A stretch of 6,173 nt of DNA from Vitreoscilla sp. (GTDB taxonomy: Bacteria > Pseudomonadota > Gammaproteobacteria > Burkholderiales > Burkholderiaceae). The notes below the pieces were generated by a model that did no database searches, had not been told where the DNA came from, and worked only from the letters and a program-made list of their open reading frames with translations. Of the stretch, positions 1 through 5,774 are shown piece by piece; within the stretch, counting starts at the first letter, position 1, and every line of letters begins with the position of its first letter. Location of the stretch: NCBI GenBank assembly GCA_014378125.1, contig JACMOG010000035.1, positions 1 to 6,173 on the forward strand, written 5' to 3'. A program made the translations under genes and the position numbers.

Positions 1-1
1 C

Positions 2-1252
2 CCGCAGGGCGCGATCGTCACCGAGGTGATCCTCGACTCGATCGCGCGCCGGCTGGGGCGCGACGCGCTGGACGTGCGGCGCGCCAACTACTACGGGGTC
101 GACGAGCGCAACACCACGCCCTACGGCCAGCCGGTGAAGGACAACGTCATCGCCGCGCTCACCGACGAGCTCGTGGCCACCAGCGGCTATCGCGAGCGCC
201 GCGCGCTCGTCGCCGAGTTCAACGCGCGCGAGCCGTGGTTGAAGCGCGGCCTCGCGTTCACGCCGGTCAAGTTCGGCATCTCGTTCAACGTGCGCCACCT
301 GAACCAGGCCGGCGCGCTGGTGCACGTCTACGTGGACGGCTCGATCCTGGTCAACCACGGCGGCACCGAGATGGGCCAGGGCATCAACACCAAGGTGGCC
401 CAGGTGGTGGCGCACGAGCTGGGCGTGGCGTTCTCGCGCGTGCGCGTGACGGCCACCGACACGCAGAAGGTGGCCAACACCTCGGCCACCGCGGCCTCCA
501 CCGGCAGCGACCTCAACGGCAAGGCCGCGCAGAACGCGGCTATCACCATCAGGAAGCGGCTGGCCGAATTCGCCGCATGCACCTTCGGCGGCGTCGCGGC
601 CGACGTTCGATTCGAGAAGGACACCGTGCAGGTGCACGACCAGCTGTTTCCGTTCCACGAACTGGTGCGCCGCGCCTACGAGGACCGCGTGCAACTGTGG
701 TCGGACGGCTTCTACGCCACGCCGGGCCTGCGCTGGGATCCGGCCGCCACCAAGGGCCAGCCGTTCTACTACTTCAGCTACGGCGCGGCCGTGTCCGAGG
801 TGGTGGTGGACACGCCCACCGGCGAGTGGCGACTGCTGCGCGCCGACGTGCTGCACGACGTGGGCCGTTCGCTGAACCCGGCCATCGACATCGGGCAGGT
901 GGAGGGCGCGTTCATCCAGGGCATGGGCTGGCTCACCACCGAGGAGCTGGTGTGGCACCCGAAGACGGGCAAGCTCGTCACGCACGCGCCCAGCACCTAC
1001 AAGATTCCCACGGCCAACGACTGCCCACCCGTGTTCAACGTCGCGCTGTTCGACAACGCGAACGTGGAGGACAGCATCCACCGCAGGAAGGCGGTGGGCG
1101 AGCCGCCGCTGCTGCTGCCGTTCTCGGTGTTCCTGGCGATTCGCGACGCGGTGTCGGCCACCGGCGCGCACCGCCACGATCCGCCGCTGCGCGCGCCGGC
1201 CACGTCCGAGGCCATCCTCGACGCGATCGACGCCGTGCGAGCGAAAGGCTGA
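2..1252 (+). CDS. xdhB: Xanthine dehydrogenase molybdopterin-binding subunit XdhB (C-terminal part, 5' end outside window)
   Basis: This is the C-terminal 416 residues of the large Mo subunit of xanthine dehydrogenase, which hydroxylates hypoxanthine and xanthine to urate and passes electrons to the FeS/FAD subunit in the cytoplasm. Full-length homologues are roughly 750-800 residues, so about half is missing. The frame is open from base 2, and the fragment begins with PQG. That is the end of the family's FRGFGGPQG motif, whose substrate-binding Arg lies just upstream of the window. Visible family landmarks (fragment numbering) are GISF with the conserved substrate-stacking Phe at about 95, GGTEMGQG around 121-127 (Gln about 126, cofactor binding), TAAS followed by SDLNG, a GRSLNPAIDIGQVEG stretch, and KAVGEPP with the presumed catalytic Glu at about 367. 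Nothing in the fragment looks broken. A GTG at 26 is internal, not a start. The stop lies 5 nt before xdhC, so the two are almost certainly co-transcribed. The xdhA gene presumably lies upstream, unseen. Identity is very secure. Confidence 0.96.
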   Translation, partial: PQGAIVTEVILDSIARRLGRDALDVRRANYYGVDERNTTPYGQPVKDNVIAALTDELVATSGYRERRALVAEFNAREPWLKRGLAFTPVKFGISFNVRHLNQAGALVHVYVDGSILVNHGGTEMGQGINTKVAQVVAHELGVAFSRVRVTATDTQKVANTSATAASTGSDLNGKAAQNAAITIRKRLAEFAACTFGGVAADVRFEKDTVQVHDQLFPFHELVRRAYEDRVQLWSDGFYATPGLRWDPAATKGQPFYYFSYGAAVSEVVVDTPTGEWRLLRADVLHDVGRSLNPAIDIGQVEGAFIQGMGWLTTEELVWHPKTGKLVTHAPSTYKIPTANDCPPVFNVALFDNANVEDSIHRRKAVGEPPLLLPFSVFLAIRDAVSATGAHRHDPPLRAPATSEAILDAIDAVRAKG

Positions 1253-1257
1253 AAGCC

Positions 1258-2115
1258 ATGGACCGCGACACTCGGCTCGCCGCCGTGCACTGGCTGGAAC
1301 AACGCGTGCCGGCCGTCGTCGTGGAGATCGTGCAGGCGCGCGGCTCGGCGCCACGCGGCGCGGGCACGCGCATGCTGGTGTCGGCCGTGCAGGCGATCGG
1401 CACCATCGGCGGCGGCCACCTCGAATGGAAGGCCTTGGCCGCGGCCAAGGCGATGCTGGCCGCGCGCGAGCTCGCCCCGCGGCGCGAACGCTATCCGCTG
1501 GGCCCGGCGCAGGGCCAGTGCTGCGGCGGCGTGGTGGTGCTGGAGTTCGCGGCGCTCGACGACAGCGCCATCGCGCGCTGGCCCCAGAGCCCGCCGCTGA
1601 TGCACCTGCAGATGCACGGCGCCGGCCACGTGGGCCACGCCATCGCCACGTTGCTGGCCACGCTGGACGTGCGCTGCGACTGGATCGACGAGCGCGACGA
1701 CGCGTTCCCGCCCACCACCAGGCTCGGCACGCCCTGGCCCGACAGCATCCGCCGCCAGGTGGTGGACGGCGCTGAATGCGAAGTGGCAGCGGCACCGGCG
1801 GGGGCGTTTTTCCTGGTGCTGACGCACGACCACGCGCTGGACCTGCGCATCGCCGAGGCCGCGCTGCGGCGCGACGACGCGGCCTTCGTGGGCGTGATCG
1901 GCTCGAAGTCCAAGCGCGAACGGTTCCGACACCGGCTGGCGCAACGCGGCATGGACGAGGCGCGCGTCGACCGCATGCAGTGCCCCGTGGGCGTGCCGGG
2001 CATCACCGGCAAGCAGCCGGAAATCATCGCGCTGTCCGTGGTGGCGCAACTGATGCAGCTCGCGACGGCAAGAGCGCTTACTCCGGATGTGCCCCTGATT
2101 CGTACCACTGCTTGA
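1258..2115 (+). CDS. xdhC: Xanthine dehydrogenase accessory protein XdhC
   Basis: This 285-residue protein has the usual length and layout of XdhC, the chaperone that binds molybdenum cofactor, promotes its sulfuration and inserts it into XdhB. It is not part of the mature enzyme. The N-terminal domain carries the GSAPRGAGTRM segment (about 29-39), GTIGGGHLEW (48-57) and the GQCCGG motif (Cys88/Cys89) typical of the family. The C-terminal Rossmann-like domain has a GAGHVG nucleotide-binding loop (121-126), LTHDH (188-192), GVIGSKSKRERF (212-223) and the terminal CPVGVPGITGKQPEIIALSV block (242-261). The ATG at 1258 was chosen because it sits 5 nt after the xdhB stop, has an AAAGG element 9 nt upstream, and starts right at the family N-terminus. 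The open frame extends far upstream, but only as a shadow of xdhB. The last 38 nt overlap the 3' end of puuD on the other strand. Confidence 0.95.
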   Translation: MDRDTRLAAVHWLEQRVPAVVVEIVQARGSAPRGAGTRMLVSAVQAIGTIGGGHLEWKALAAAKAMLAARELAPRRERYPLGPAQGQCCGGVVVLEFAALDDSAIARWPQSPPLMHLQMHGAGHVGHAIATLLATLDVRCDWIDERDDAFPPTTRLGTPWPDSIRRQVVDGAECEVAAAPAGAFFLVLTHDHALDLRIAEAALRRDDAAFVGVIGSKSKRERFRHRLAQRGMDEARVDRMQCPVGVPGITGKQPEIIALSVVAQLMQLATARALTPDVPLIRTTA

Positions 2116-3301
2116 GCACGGCGCGTTCGGCGTCGGTGATCTGCGTGGCGTTGTTCAGGGGCATGGCCTTGAGCACCACCGCCTGCTGGTACATCTGCGG
2201 CGCGTGAGCCAGGATCTGGTCGGGGGCGTCGAGGCGCACGCCCTTGTTGGCCAGCTGCGCGTTGTGGCACAGGCTGCAGCGTTCCTTGACGATGCCCTGT
2301 ACCTGCGCGAACGTGGCGCCCGCGGCCGCGGGGGCCGGCGCGGTCGGCGTCGACGCCGGGTTCGCCGGCGCGGCCTGCGGCTTGGGCGCGAGCCAGACGG
2401 CCAGTCCAACCAGCAGCGCGCAGCCGATGCCCGCGTACTCCCACGGCACGCGCTTGCCCAGCACCAGCGCCCGATGGCGCGCCACGAACGACGTGCGAAC
2501 GAGCGCGCCAGCGGCCATCACGATCACCAGCACCAACCAGTTGCCTTCGGCGCCGTGCAGGAACGCGTAGTGGTTGCTGAGCATCGCGGCCAACACCGGC
2601 AGCGTGAAGTAGGTGTTGTGCACGCTGCGCTGCTTGGCGCGCCGGCCGTGCGCCGGATCCACCGGCTCGCCGGCCTTCATCTGCGCGATGACCTTGCGTT
2701 GCCCCGGGATGATCCAGAAGAACACGTTGGCGCTCATCGATGCGGCCATCATCGCGCCCACCAGCACGAAGGCGGCGCGGCCCGCGAACAGGTCGCAGGC
2801 GAGCCACGAGGCAAACACCACCAGCGCGGCCACCAGCGCGCCGGCCACGGCCTGGTTGCCCTGGTCGAACAGCCGGCAGATGGCGTCATAGCCGATCCAG
2901 AACACCACCAGGAAGGCCAGCGCGCACGCGATCGCGGGGGCGGGCGTCCAGGCGTGCACGCGCGGGTCGATCAGGAACGTGTTGGCCTGGAACAGGTAGA
3001 TGGCCGTGAACAGCGCGAACCCGGTGAGGAACGTGGAGTAGCTCTCCCAGTAGAACCAGTGCAGGTTGTCGGGGATCCGTCTCGGCGCGCCCAGGTACTT
3101 GTGCGGGTTGTAGAAGCCGCCGCCGTGCACCGCCCACAGCTCGCCGCCCACGCCCTTCTCGCGCAGCTCGGCGTCGGTCGGCTCCACGAGGCTGGAGTCG
3201 AGGAACACGAAGTAGAACGACGAGCCGATCCAGGCGATCGCCACGACCACGTGGGCCCAGCGCAGGAGGAAGTTGACCCAGTCGAGGAGGTAGAGATCCA
3301 T
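2078..3301 (-). CDS. puuD: Membrane urate hydroxylase PuuD with C-terminal cytochrome c domain
   Basis: This is a 407-residue inner-membrane protein that fits PuuD, the cytochrome-c-linked urate hydroxylase (Urate_ox_N/DUF989 family). PuuD oxidises urate to 5-hydroxyisourate and passes electrons to the respiratory chain instead of making H2O2. About eight hydrophobic segments are visible, near residues 11-34, 85-105, 121-141, 150-168, 175-198, 229-248, 255-273 and 288-305. The conserved ELWAVHGGGFY block is at 54-64, followed by HKYL. A Pro/Ala-rich linker (about 307-328) leads to a cytochrome c domain with CSLCH (342-346, His346 the proximal haem ligand) and KAMPLNN, where Met380 is the likely distal ligand. 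The ATG at 3301 gives the expected MDLYLLDWVNFLLRWAHV-type start. The frame is open further upstream, but that stretch is low-complexity Arg/Ala shadow over uraH. No clear Shine-Dalgarno precedes the start. It follows uraH by 38 nt and probably shares its transcript. The symbol puuD is also used for an unrelated putrescine-pathway gene. Confidence 0.93.
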   Translation of the reverse strand: MDLYLLDWVNFLLRWAHVVVAIAWIGSSFYFVFLDSSLVEPTDAELREKGVGGELWAVHGGGFYNPHKYLGAPRRIPDNLHWFYWESYSTFLTGFALFTAIYLFQANTFLIDPRVHAWTPAPAIACALAFLVVFWIGYDAICRLFDQGNQAVAGALVAALVVFASWLACDLFAGRAAFVLVGAMMAASMSANVFFWIIPGQRKVIAQMKAGEPVDPAHGRRAKQRSVHNTYFTLPVLAAMLSNHYAFLHGAEGNWLVLVIVMAAGALVRTSFVARHRALVLGKRVPWEYAGIGCALLVGLAVWLAPKPQAAPANPASTPTAPAPAAAGATFAQVQGIVKERCSLCHNAQLANKGVRLDAPDQILAHAPQMYQQAVVLKAMPLNNATQITDAERAVLKQWYESGAHPE

Positions 3302-3339
3302 GCGGGCAGCGATGCAAGAGCCGCGCCAGAAGCGAGGCT

Positions 3340-3705
3340 TCAGCTGCCGCGGTAGGTGGAATACGACCAGGGGCTGGCCAGCAGGGGCACGTGGTAGTGC
3401 GAGCCGGCGTCGGCGATGCCGAAGTCGAGCGGCACGCGATCGAGGAACACGGGCTCGGGCAGCGCGGCGCCACGGGCCCGGAAGTAGTCGCCGAGATCGA
3501 AGGTGAGGCGATAGCGCCCCGGCTGGAACGCGTCGCCCTCCAGCAGCGGCCCCCCCGCGCGGCCGTCGGCGTCGAGCGTCAGATCGCGCAGCAGCCGCGC
3601 CACGTCGCCGTCGCCGTCGGCGTCGAGGCGATGCAGTTGCACCCGCATCCCGGCGGCGGGGCAACCGTTCATGGTGTCGAGGACGTGCGTGGTCAGGAAG
3701 CCCAT
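3340..3705 (-). CDS. uraH: 5-Hydroxyisourate hydrolase (transthyretin-related protein)
   Basis: This 121-residue protein is full length for the bacterial HIU hydrolase family. The enzyme hydrolyses 5-hydroxyisourate, the product of urate oxidation, to OHCU, and works as a homotetramer with transthyretin fold. The catalytic set is complete: His7 in the N-terminal TTHVLD motif, Arg49 in DGRAGG, His105 in HYHVPLL, and the C-terminal signature YRGS (118-121) ending exactly at the stop. There is no signal peptide, so it is predicted to be cytoplasmic. Residues 28-34 form a short Asp-rich insert (DADGDGD) encoded by a GC-rich triplet-like repeat, in a loop region where family members vary. The ATG at 3705 gives the canonical MGFLTTHVLD start, although no strong Shine-Dalgarno is present (the leader just upstream is CTCTCTCCGGCATCC). 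It lies 38 nt upstream of puuD on the same strand, consistent with sequential steps of urate breakdown. The pathway partner uraD is not in this window. Confidence 0.96.
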   Translation of the reverse strand: MGFLTTHVLDTMNGCPAAGMRVQLHRLDADGDGDVARLLRDLTLDADGRAGGPLLEGDAFQPGRYRLTFDLGDYFRARGAALPEPVFLDRVPLDFGIADAGSHYHVPLLASPWSYSTYRGS

Positions 3706-3778
3706 GGATGCCGGAGAGAGGACGAGACAGTCGCCATCGTGGCAGATTTCGGCGGGAGGGTCATTCGCCCGGCAAGAT

Positions 3779-3795
3779 GGGCGACATGCTCGCCC
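3779..3795 (-). terminator. Small hairpin just downstream of the M48-pilin gene (possible weak terminator)
   Basis: A perfect 6-bp inverted repeat, GGGCGA and TCGCCC separated by a 5-nt loop, begins 9 nt past the stop of the minus-strand peptidase gene, in the 99-nt gap before uraH. In the transcribed direction it is followed by ATCTTGCC, which is not a proper U-tract, so it is at best a weak or Rho-assisted terminator or an mRNA 3'-end stabiliser. In such GC-rich DNA a stem this short can arise by chance. I see no convincing promoter for uraH-puuD in the same gap, so read-through from the peptidase gene is possible. Confidence 0.2.
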
Positions 3796-3804
3796 GCGAA
3801 TGCG

Positions 3805-5037
3805 TCAACGCGCCGAGAACGGGTCGGTGGGCTCCTCGCCCCCGGCCGCGACGTCCTTGCAGATGGCCGGCACCTGGTTCGCGCGCAGCGGCGCCTCGTG
3901 GCCGCAGTCCCAGCCGAGCAGGTTGCCATGCTCGTCGACGCGCGGCCTGAACACGAGGTTGCCCTTGGGGGTGGTCACCGTCAGCGCCATCTCCTTGGAA
4001 TCGAGCACCAGCGTGCTGCCGTTGGCCAGGCGCTGGGGAATGCCGGCCTCGGCCAACGTCTGCGGCACGTGGTGCTCGGGGGTGTAGAACTGCACCAGCG
4101 CATCGCGCGCGGGCTGCGACTGCGAGATGGCCTCCGCCACCTTCGCCTTGGTCACGTAGGCCTGGTACGCCGGCAGCGCGACGGCCGCCAGGACGCCGAC
4201 GATGTAGACCAGCATCAGCAGGCCGAAGCCGCCGCCCAGGCGCCCGGCGTAGGGGATGAACACGGCCGGCACGTACGACAGCGGATGACGTCCGGGGACG
4301 GCCTTCTCGTCGCGCGTGACGCGCACGACGCGCTTGGTGATCCACGGGTACGGGCTCAGCAGCTCGTGGAACGACATCCAGAAGCCGCTGGAGGCCTTGG
4401 CCTGGTCGCGCAACGCGGCGACGTCCAGCTGGCGCCAGCGGTGGCCACCGGCGGCGAGCGCGCCGAGCGCGATGGCGGCGTTGTCGGGCGACGAGCTGCA
4501 GGCCAGGCCGTGGCGGTCGCAGGTGGACTCCTTGGCGCGCGAGTAGGCCGCGCCGATCAGCGGCAGCCACAGCCCGGGCCAGCGCAGCAGGTGCTTGGTG
4601 AGGTGGCCCATGCGCAGGTGGCCCAGTTCGTGGCCGATGTAGAACGCCACGCCGTCCGGATGCTCGCGCATCGCGTCGACGGTATTGGAGTTGAGCACCA
4701 CGTATTCATGGCCCAGGAAGCGGGTGGCGAACGCATTGATGGCGCCGTTGCCATTGAGCACGTAGGCCTGCGGGCGCTTCTTGATCTGCAGCGTGTCGCA
4801 GCAGGTGACGAACTGCGCGTGCAGGTCGGGGAACTGGCGTTCGTCGAGCTTCACGCCGTTGCCCTTGATCCAGGCGATCAGGGCCGACTGCGCGAACAGG
4901 TAGGCGATGAATCCCAACAGCAGGCCGATGAGCGCGACGCCGACGGTGCCCACGATGATCAGGATCCAGAAGGCGAGACCGATCACGAGCGTGAGCGCGG
5001 ACAGCGTGCGCTCGCCCGGATAGACGAGTTTGTTCAA
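3805..5037 (-). CDS. M48-family membrane zinc metallopeptidase fused to a C-terminal type IV pilin-like domain
   Basis: This is a 410-residue membrane protein with two recognisable modules. Residues 12-52 hold one or two transmembrane segments. Next comes an M48 (HtpX/Ste24-like) catalytic region: NAFATR (101-106), then HELGH at 136-140 giving zinc ligands His136 and His140 and catalytic Glu137, then ESTCD (170-174) with Glu170 the likely third ligand. A further hydrophobic stretch lies near 155-165. From about 272, LLMLVYIVGVLAAVALPAYQAY resembles the PilA alpha-1 helix. It is followed by a pilin-like globular part ending in WDC (Cys378) and PAIC (Cys393), matching the C-terminal disulfide pair of type IV pilins. 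The pilin cleavage site and Glu5 are missing (see findings). The start is TTG at 5037, because a strong AGGAGG lies 8 nt upstream and the next in-frame Met is residue 123. The target is unknown. Membrane-protein quality control or envelope processing is inferred from M48 relatives only. Confidence 0.88.
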   Translation of the reverse strand: MNKLVYPGERTLSALTLVIGLAFWILIIVGTVGVALIGLLLGFIAYLFAQSALIAWIKGNGVKLDERQFPDLHAQFVTCCDTLQIKKRPQAYVLNGNGAINAFATRFLGHEYVVLNSNTVDAMREHPDGVAFYIGHELGHLRMGHLTKHLLRWPGLWLPLIGAAYSRAKESTCDRHGLACSSSPDNAAIALGALAAGGHRWRQLDVAALRDQAKASSGFWMSFHELLSPYPWITKRVVRVTRDEKAVPGRHPLSYVPAVFIPYAGRLGGGFGLLMLVYIVGVLAAVALPAYQAYVTKAKVAEAISQSQPARDALVQFYTPEHHVPQTLAEAGIPQRLANGSTLVLDSKEMALTVTTPKGNLVFRPRVDEHGNLLGWDCGHEAPLRANQVPAICKDVAAGGEEPTDPFSAR

Positions 5038-5045
5038 GGTTCTTC

Positions 5046-5051
5046 CCTCCT
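5046..5051 (-). promoter_or_regulatory. Shine-Dalgarno that fixes a TTG start for the M48-pilin gene
   Basis: On the minus strand AGGAGG, within GAGGAGGGAAG, lies 8 nt upstream of TTG at 5037-5035. It is the strongest ribosome-binding site in the window, and no ATG or GTG follows at proper spacing. It supports the uncommon TTG initiation codon. Confidence 0.75.
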
Positions 5052-5100
5052 CAGGGATTTTCGTTTGTCACGCTCTCGACGGCGGAGCGGTCGGCGCAGG

Positions 5101-5147
5101 GCTGCGCCGCAGCGCGATTCTAGGAAGCAATTGGCACGGTCACCTAA
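5101..5147 (-). promoter_or_regulatory. Candidate promoter and palindrome in the divergent intergenic region
   Basis: The 213-nt gap 5038-5250 separates the minus-strand peptidase gene from the plus-strand hypothetical gene and should hold both promoters. On the minus strand TAGAAT (bases 5122 to 5117) matches the sigma-70 -10 consensus in five of six positions. The upstream -35 is poor (TTAGGT or AGGTGA, depending on spacing). A start near 5110 would give a leader of about 70 nt before the TTG codon. Immediately downstream, at 5101-5113, is a perfect 13-nt inverted repeat GCTGCG-C-CGCAGC, overlapping the predicted start site. It could be an operator or chance. No convincing plus-strand promoter was found. 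Confidence 0.25.
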
Positions 5148-5250
5148 AGAGTCGGCGTCGGCCAGCCGATAAGGAGTGGAACGGCAACTGTCCGATCGCG
5201 CGATCAAGCGCCCCGGACGCCTGCTTTTTCAACGATTGCGGAAGGCTCCG

Positions 5251-5703
5251 ATGCGTCAGGCCGAACCACGCCAGTACCTGGGCGCCCTGCGCGCCGCCCT
5301 CACCGCCGCCAAGGTGGCCAACGCCGCGCGCGCCGCGGTGTTCCACGTGCTCCCGAACGGCATCAGCTGCAAGATGGACTGGGACGGCTGGGCCGACCCC
5401 TGGTACAACGCCACGCCGCGCCAGCAGGCCCTGCTCGACGTGCTGCAGGACCTGATCGACGGCGGAGAGACCGAGGTGCCGATGATCGCCCTGAAGACGG
5501 CCCTGCGCCTGGAGGTCCCCGAGTCGGAGATCCTGCGCAGCCGCGACAACGTGGCCGCCGACGGCGAATCCGGCTACTTCTTCGACGACGTGATGCACGC
5601 GCTCTACGCGCTCGACGCCCAGGACACCGAGCAGGTGTTCTACGGCCTGATCGACCGGCTGATGCAACCGGGCGGCGTCCGCGCGAGACTGATCGCGCGC
5701 TGA
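5251..5703 (+). CDS. Hypothetical soluble protein of unknown function
   Basis: I do not recognise this 150-residue protein. It has no signal peptide, transmembrane segment or metal-binding motif. Residues 1-30 form an Ala-rich basic, probably helical start (RQYLGALRAALTAAK). A central part with NGISCKMDWDGWADPWYN (36-53) is rich in Trp and Asp. The rest alternates predicted helices (QQALLDVLQDLIDGG; YFFDDVMHALYALDAQ; EQVFYGLIDRLM) with an acidic character, and the last residues are basic (RARLIAR). There is one Cys. The ATG at 5251 was preferred because GGAAGG lies 5 nt upstream. A GTG at 5176 would add 25 residues, but its AAGGA abuts the codon with no spacing. Strong third-position GC bias and a coherent protein support a real gene. 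It is divergent from the M48-pilin gene and 71 nt upstream of the FecR-like gene, so it may be co-transcribed with the latter. Confidence 0.7.
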   Translation: MRQAEPRQYLGALRAALTAAKVANAARAAVFHVLPNGISCKMDWDGWADPWYNATPRQQALLDVLQDLIDGGETEVPMIALKTALRLEVPESEILRSRDNVAADGESGYFFDDVMHALYALDAQDTEQVFYGLIDRLMQPGGVRARLIAR

Positions 5704-5774
5704 GAGCGCGACCCGCGCCTCGAAACGTCCGATATCTCACACGTCGCCCCCATCCGGGTGGTGATAATCGCGAC

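Noticed and set aside
235..1257. N-terminal extension of xdhC, in frame and open back to 235
   Set aside because: The stretch is Arg/Gly/Ala low-complexity shadow of xdhB. The XdhC family start coincides with ATG 1258.
1491..2807. Long minus-strand open frame running opposite xdhC and out of frame through puuD
   Set aside because: It has no recognisable motif and contradicts the certain xdhC and puuD frames, both with full motif sets.
2204..3355. A 383-codon His/Arg/Gln-rich plus-strand frame opposite puuD
   Set aside because: Composition is that of an antisense shadow of a membrane protein, with no plausible fold or ribosome-binding site.
3302..3664. N-terminal extension of puuD through uraH on the same strand
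   Set aside because: The extension is an Arg-rich shadow of uraH read in another frame. The true PuuD N-terminus begins at MDLYLLDWVN.
3391..5172. A 593-codon open frame on the plus strand opposite uraH and the M48-pilin gene
   Set aside because: Its translation is rich in Arg, Gly, His and Val without domains, and it is the antisense shadow of two genes with complete motifs. GC-rich DNA with few stop codons produces such frames.
5176..5250. GTG start adding 25 residues to the hypothetical protein
   Set aside because: The AAGGA abuts the GTG with no spacing, whereas ATG 5251 has GGAAGG at 5 nt. Orthologues could overturn this.
5763..5768. GATAAT as a -10 element giving a leaderless FecR-like mRNA
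   Set aside because: No -35 at proper spacing (the hexamer 17 nt upstream is CACGTC-like), and an adequate GGTGA ribosome-binding site exists just upstream of the ATG.
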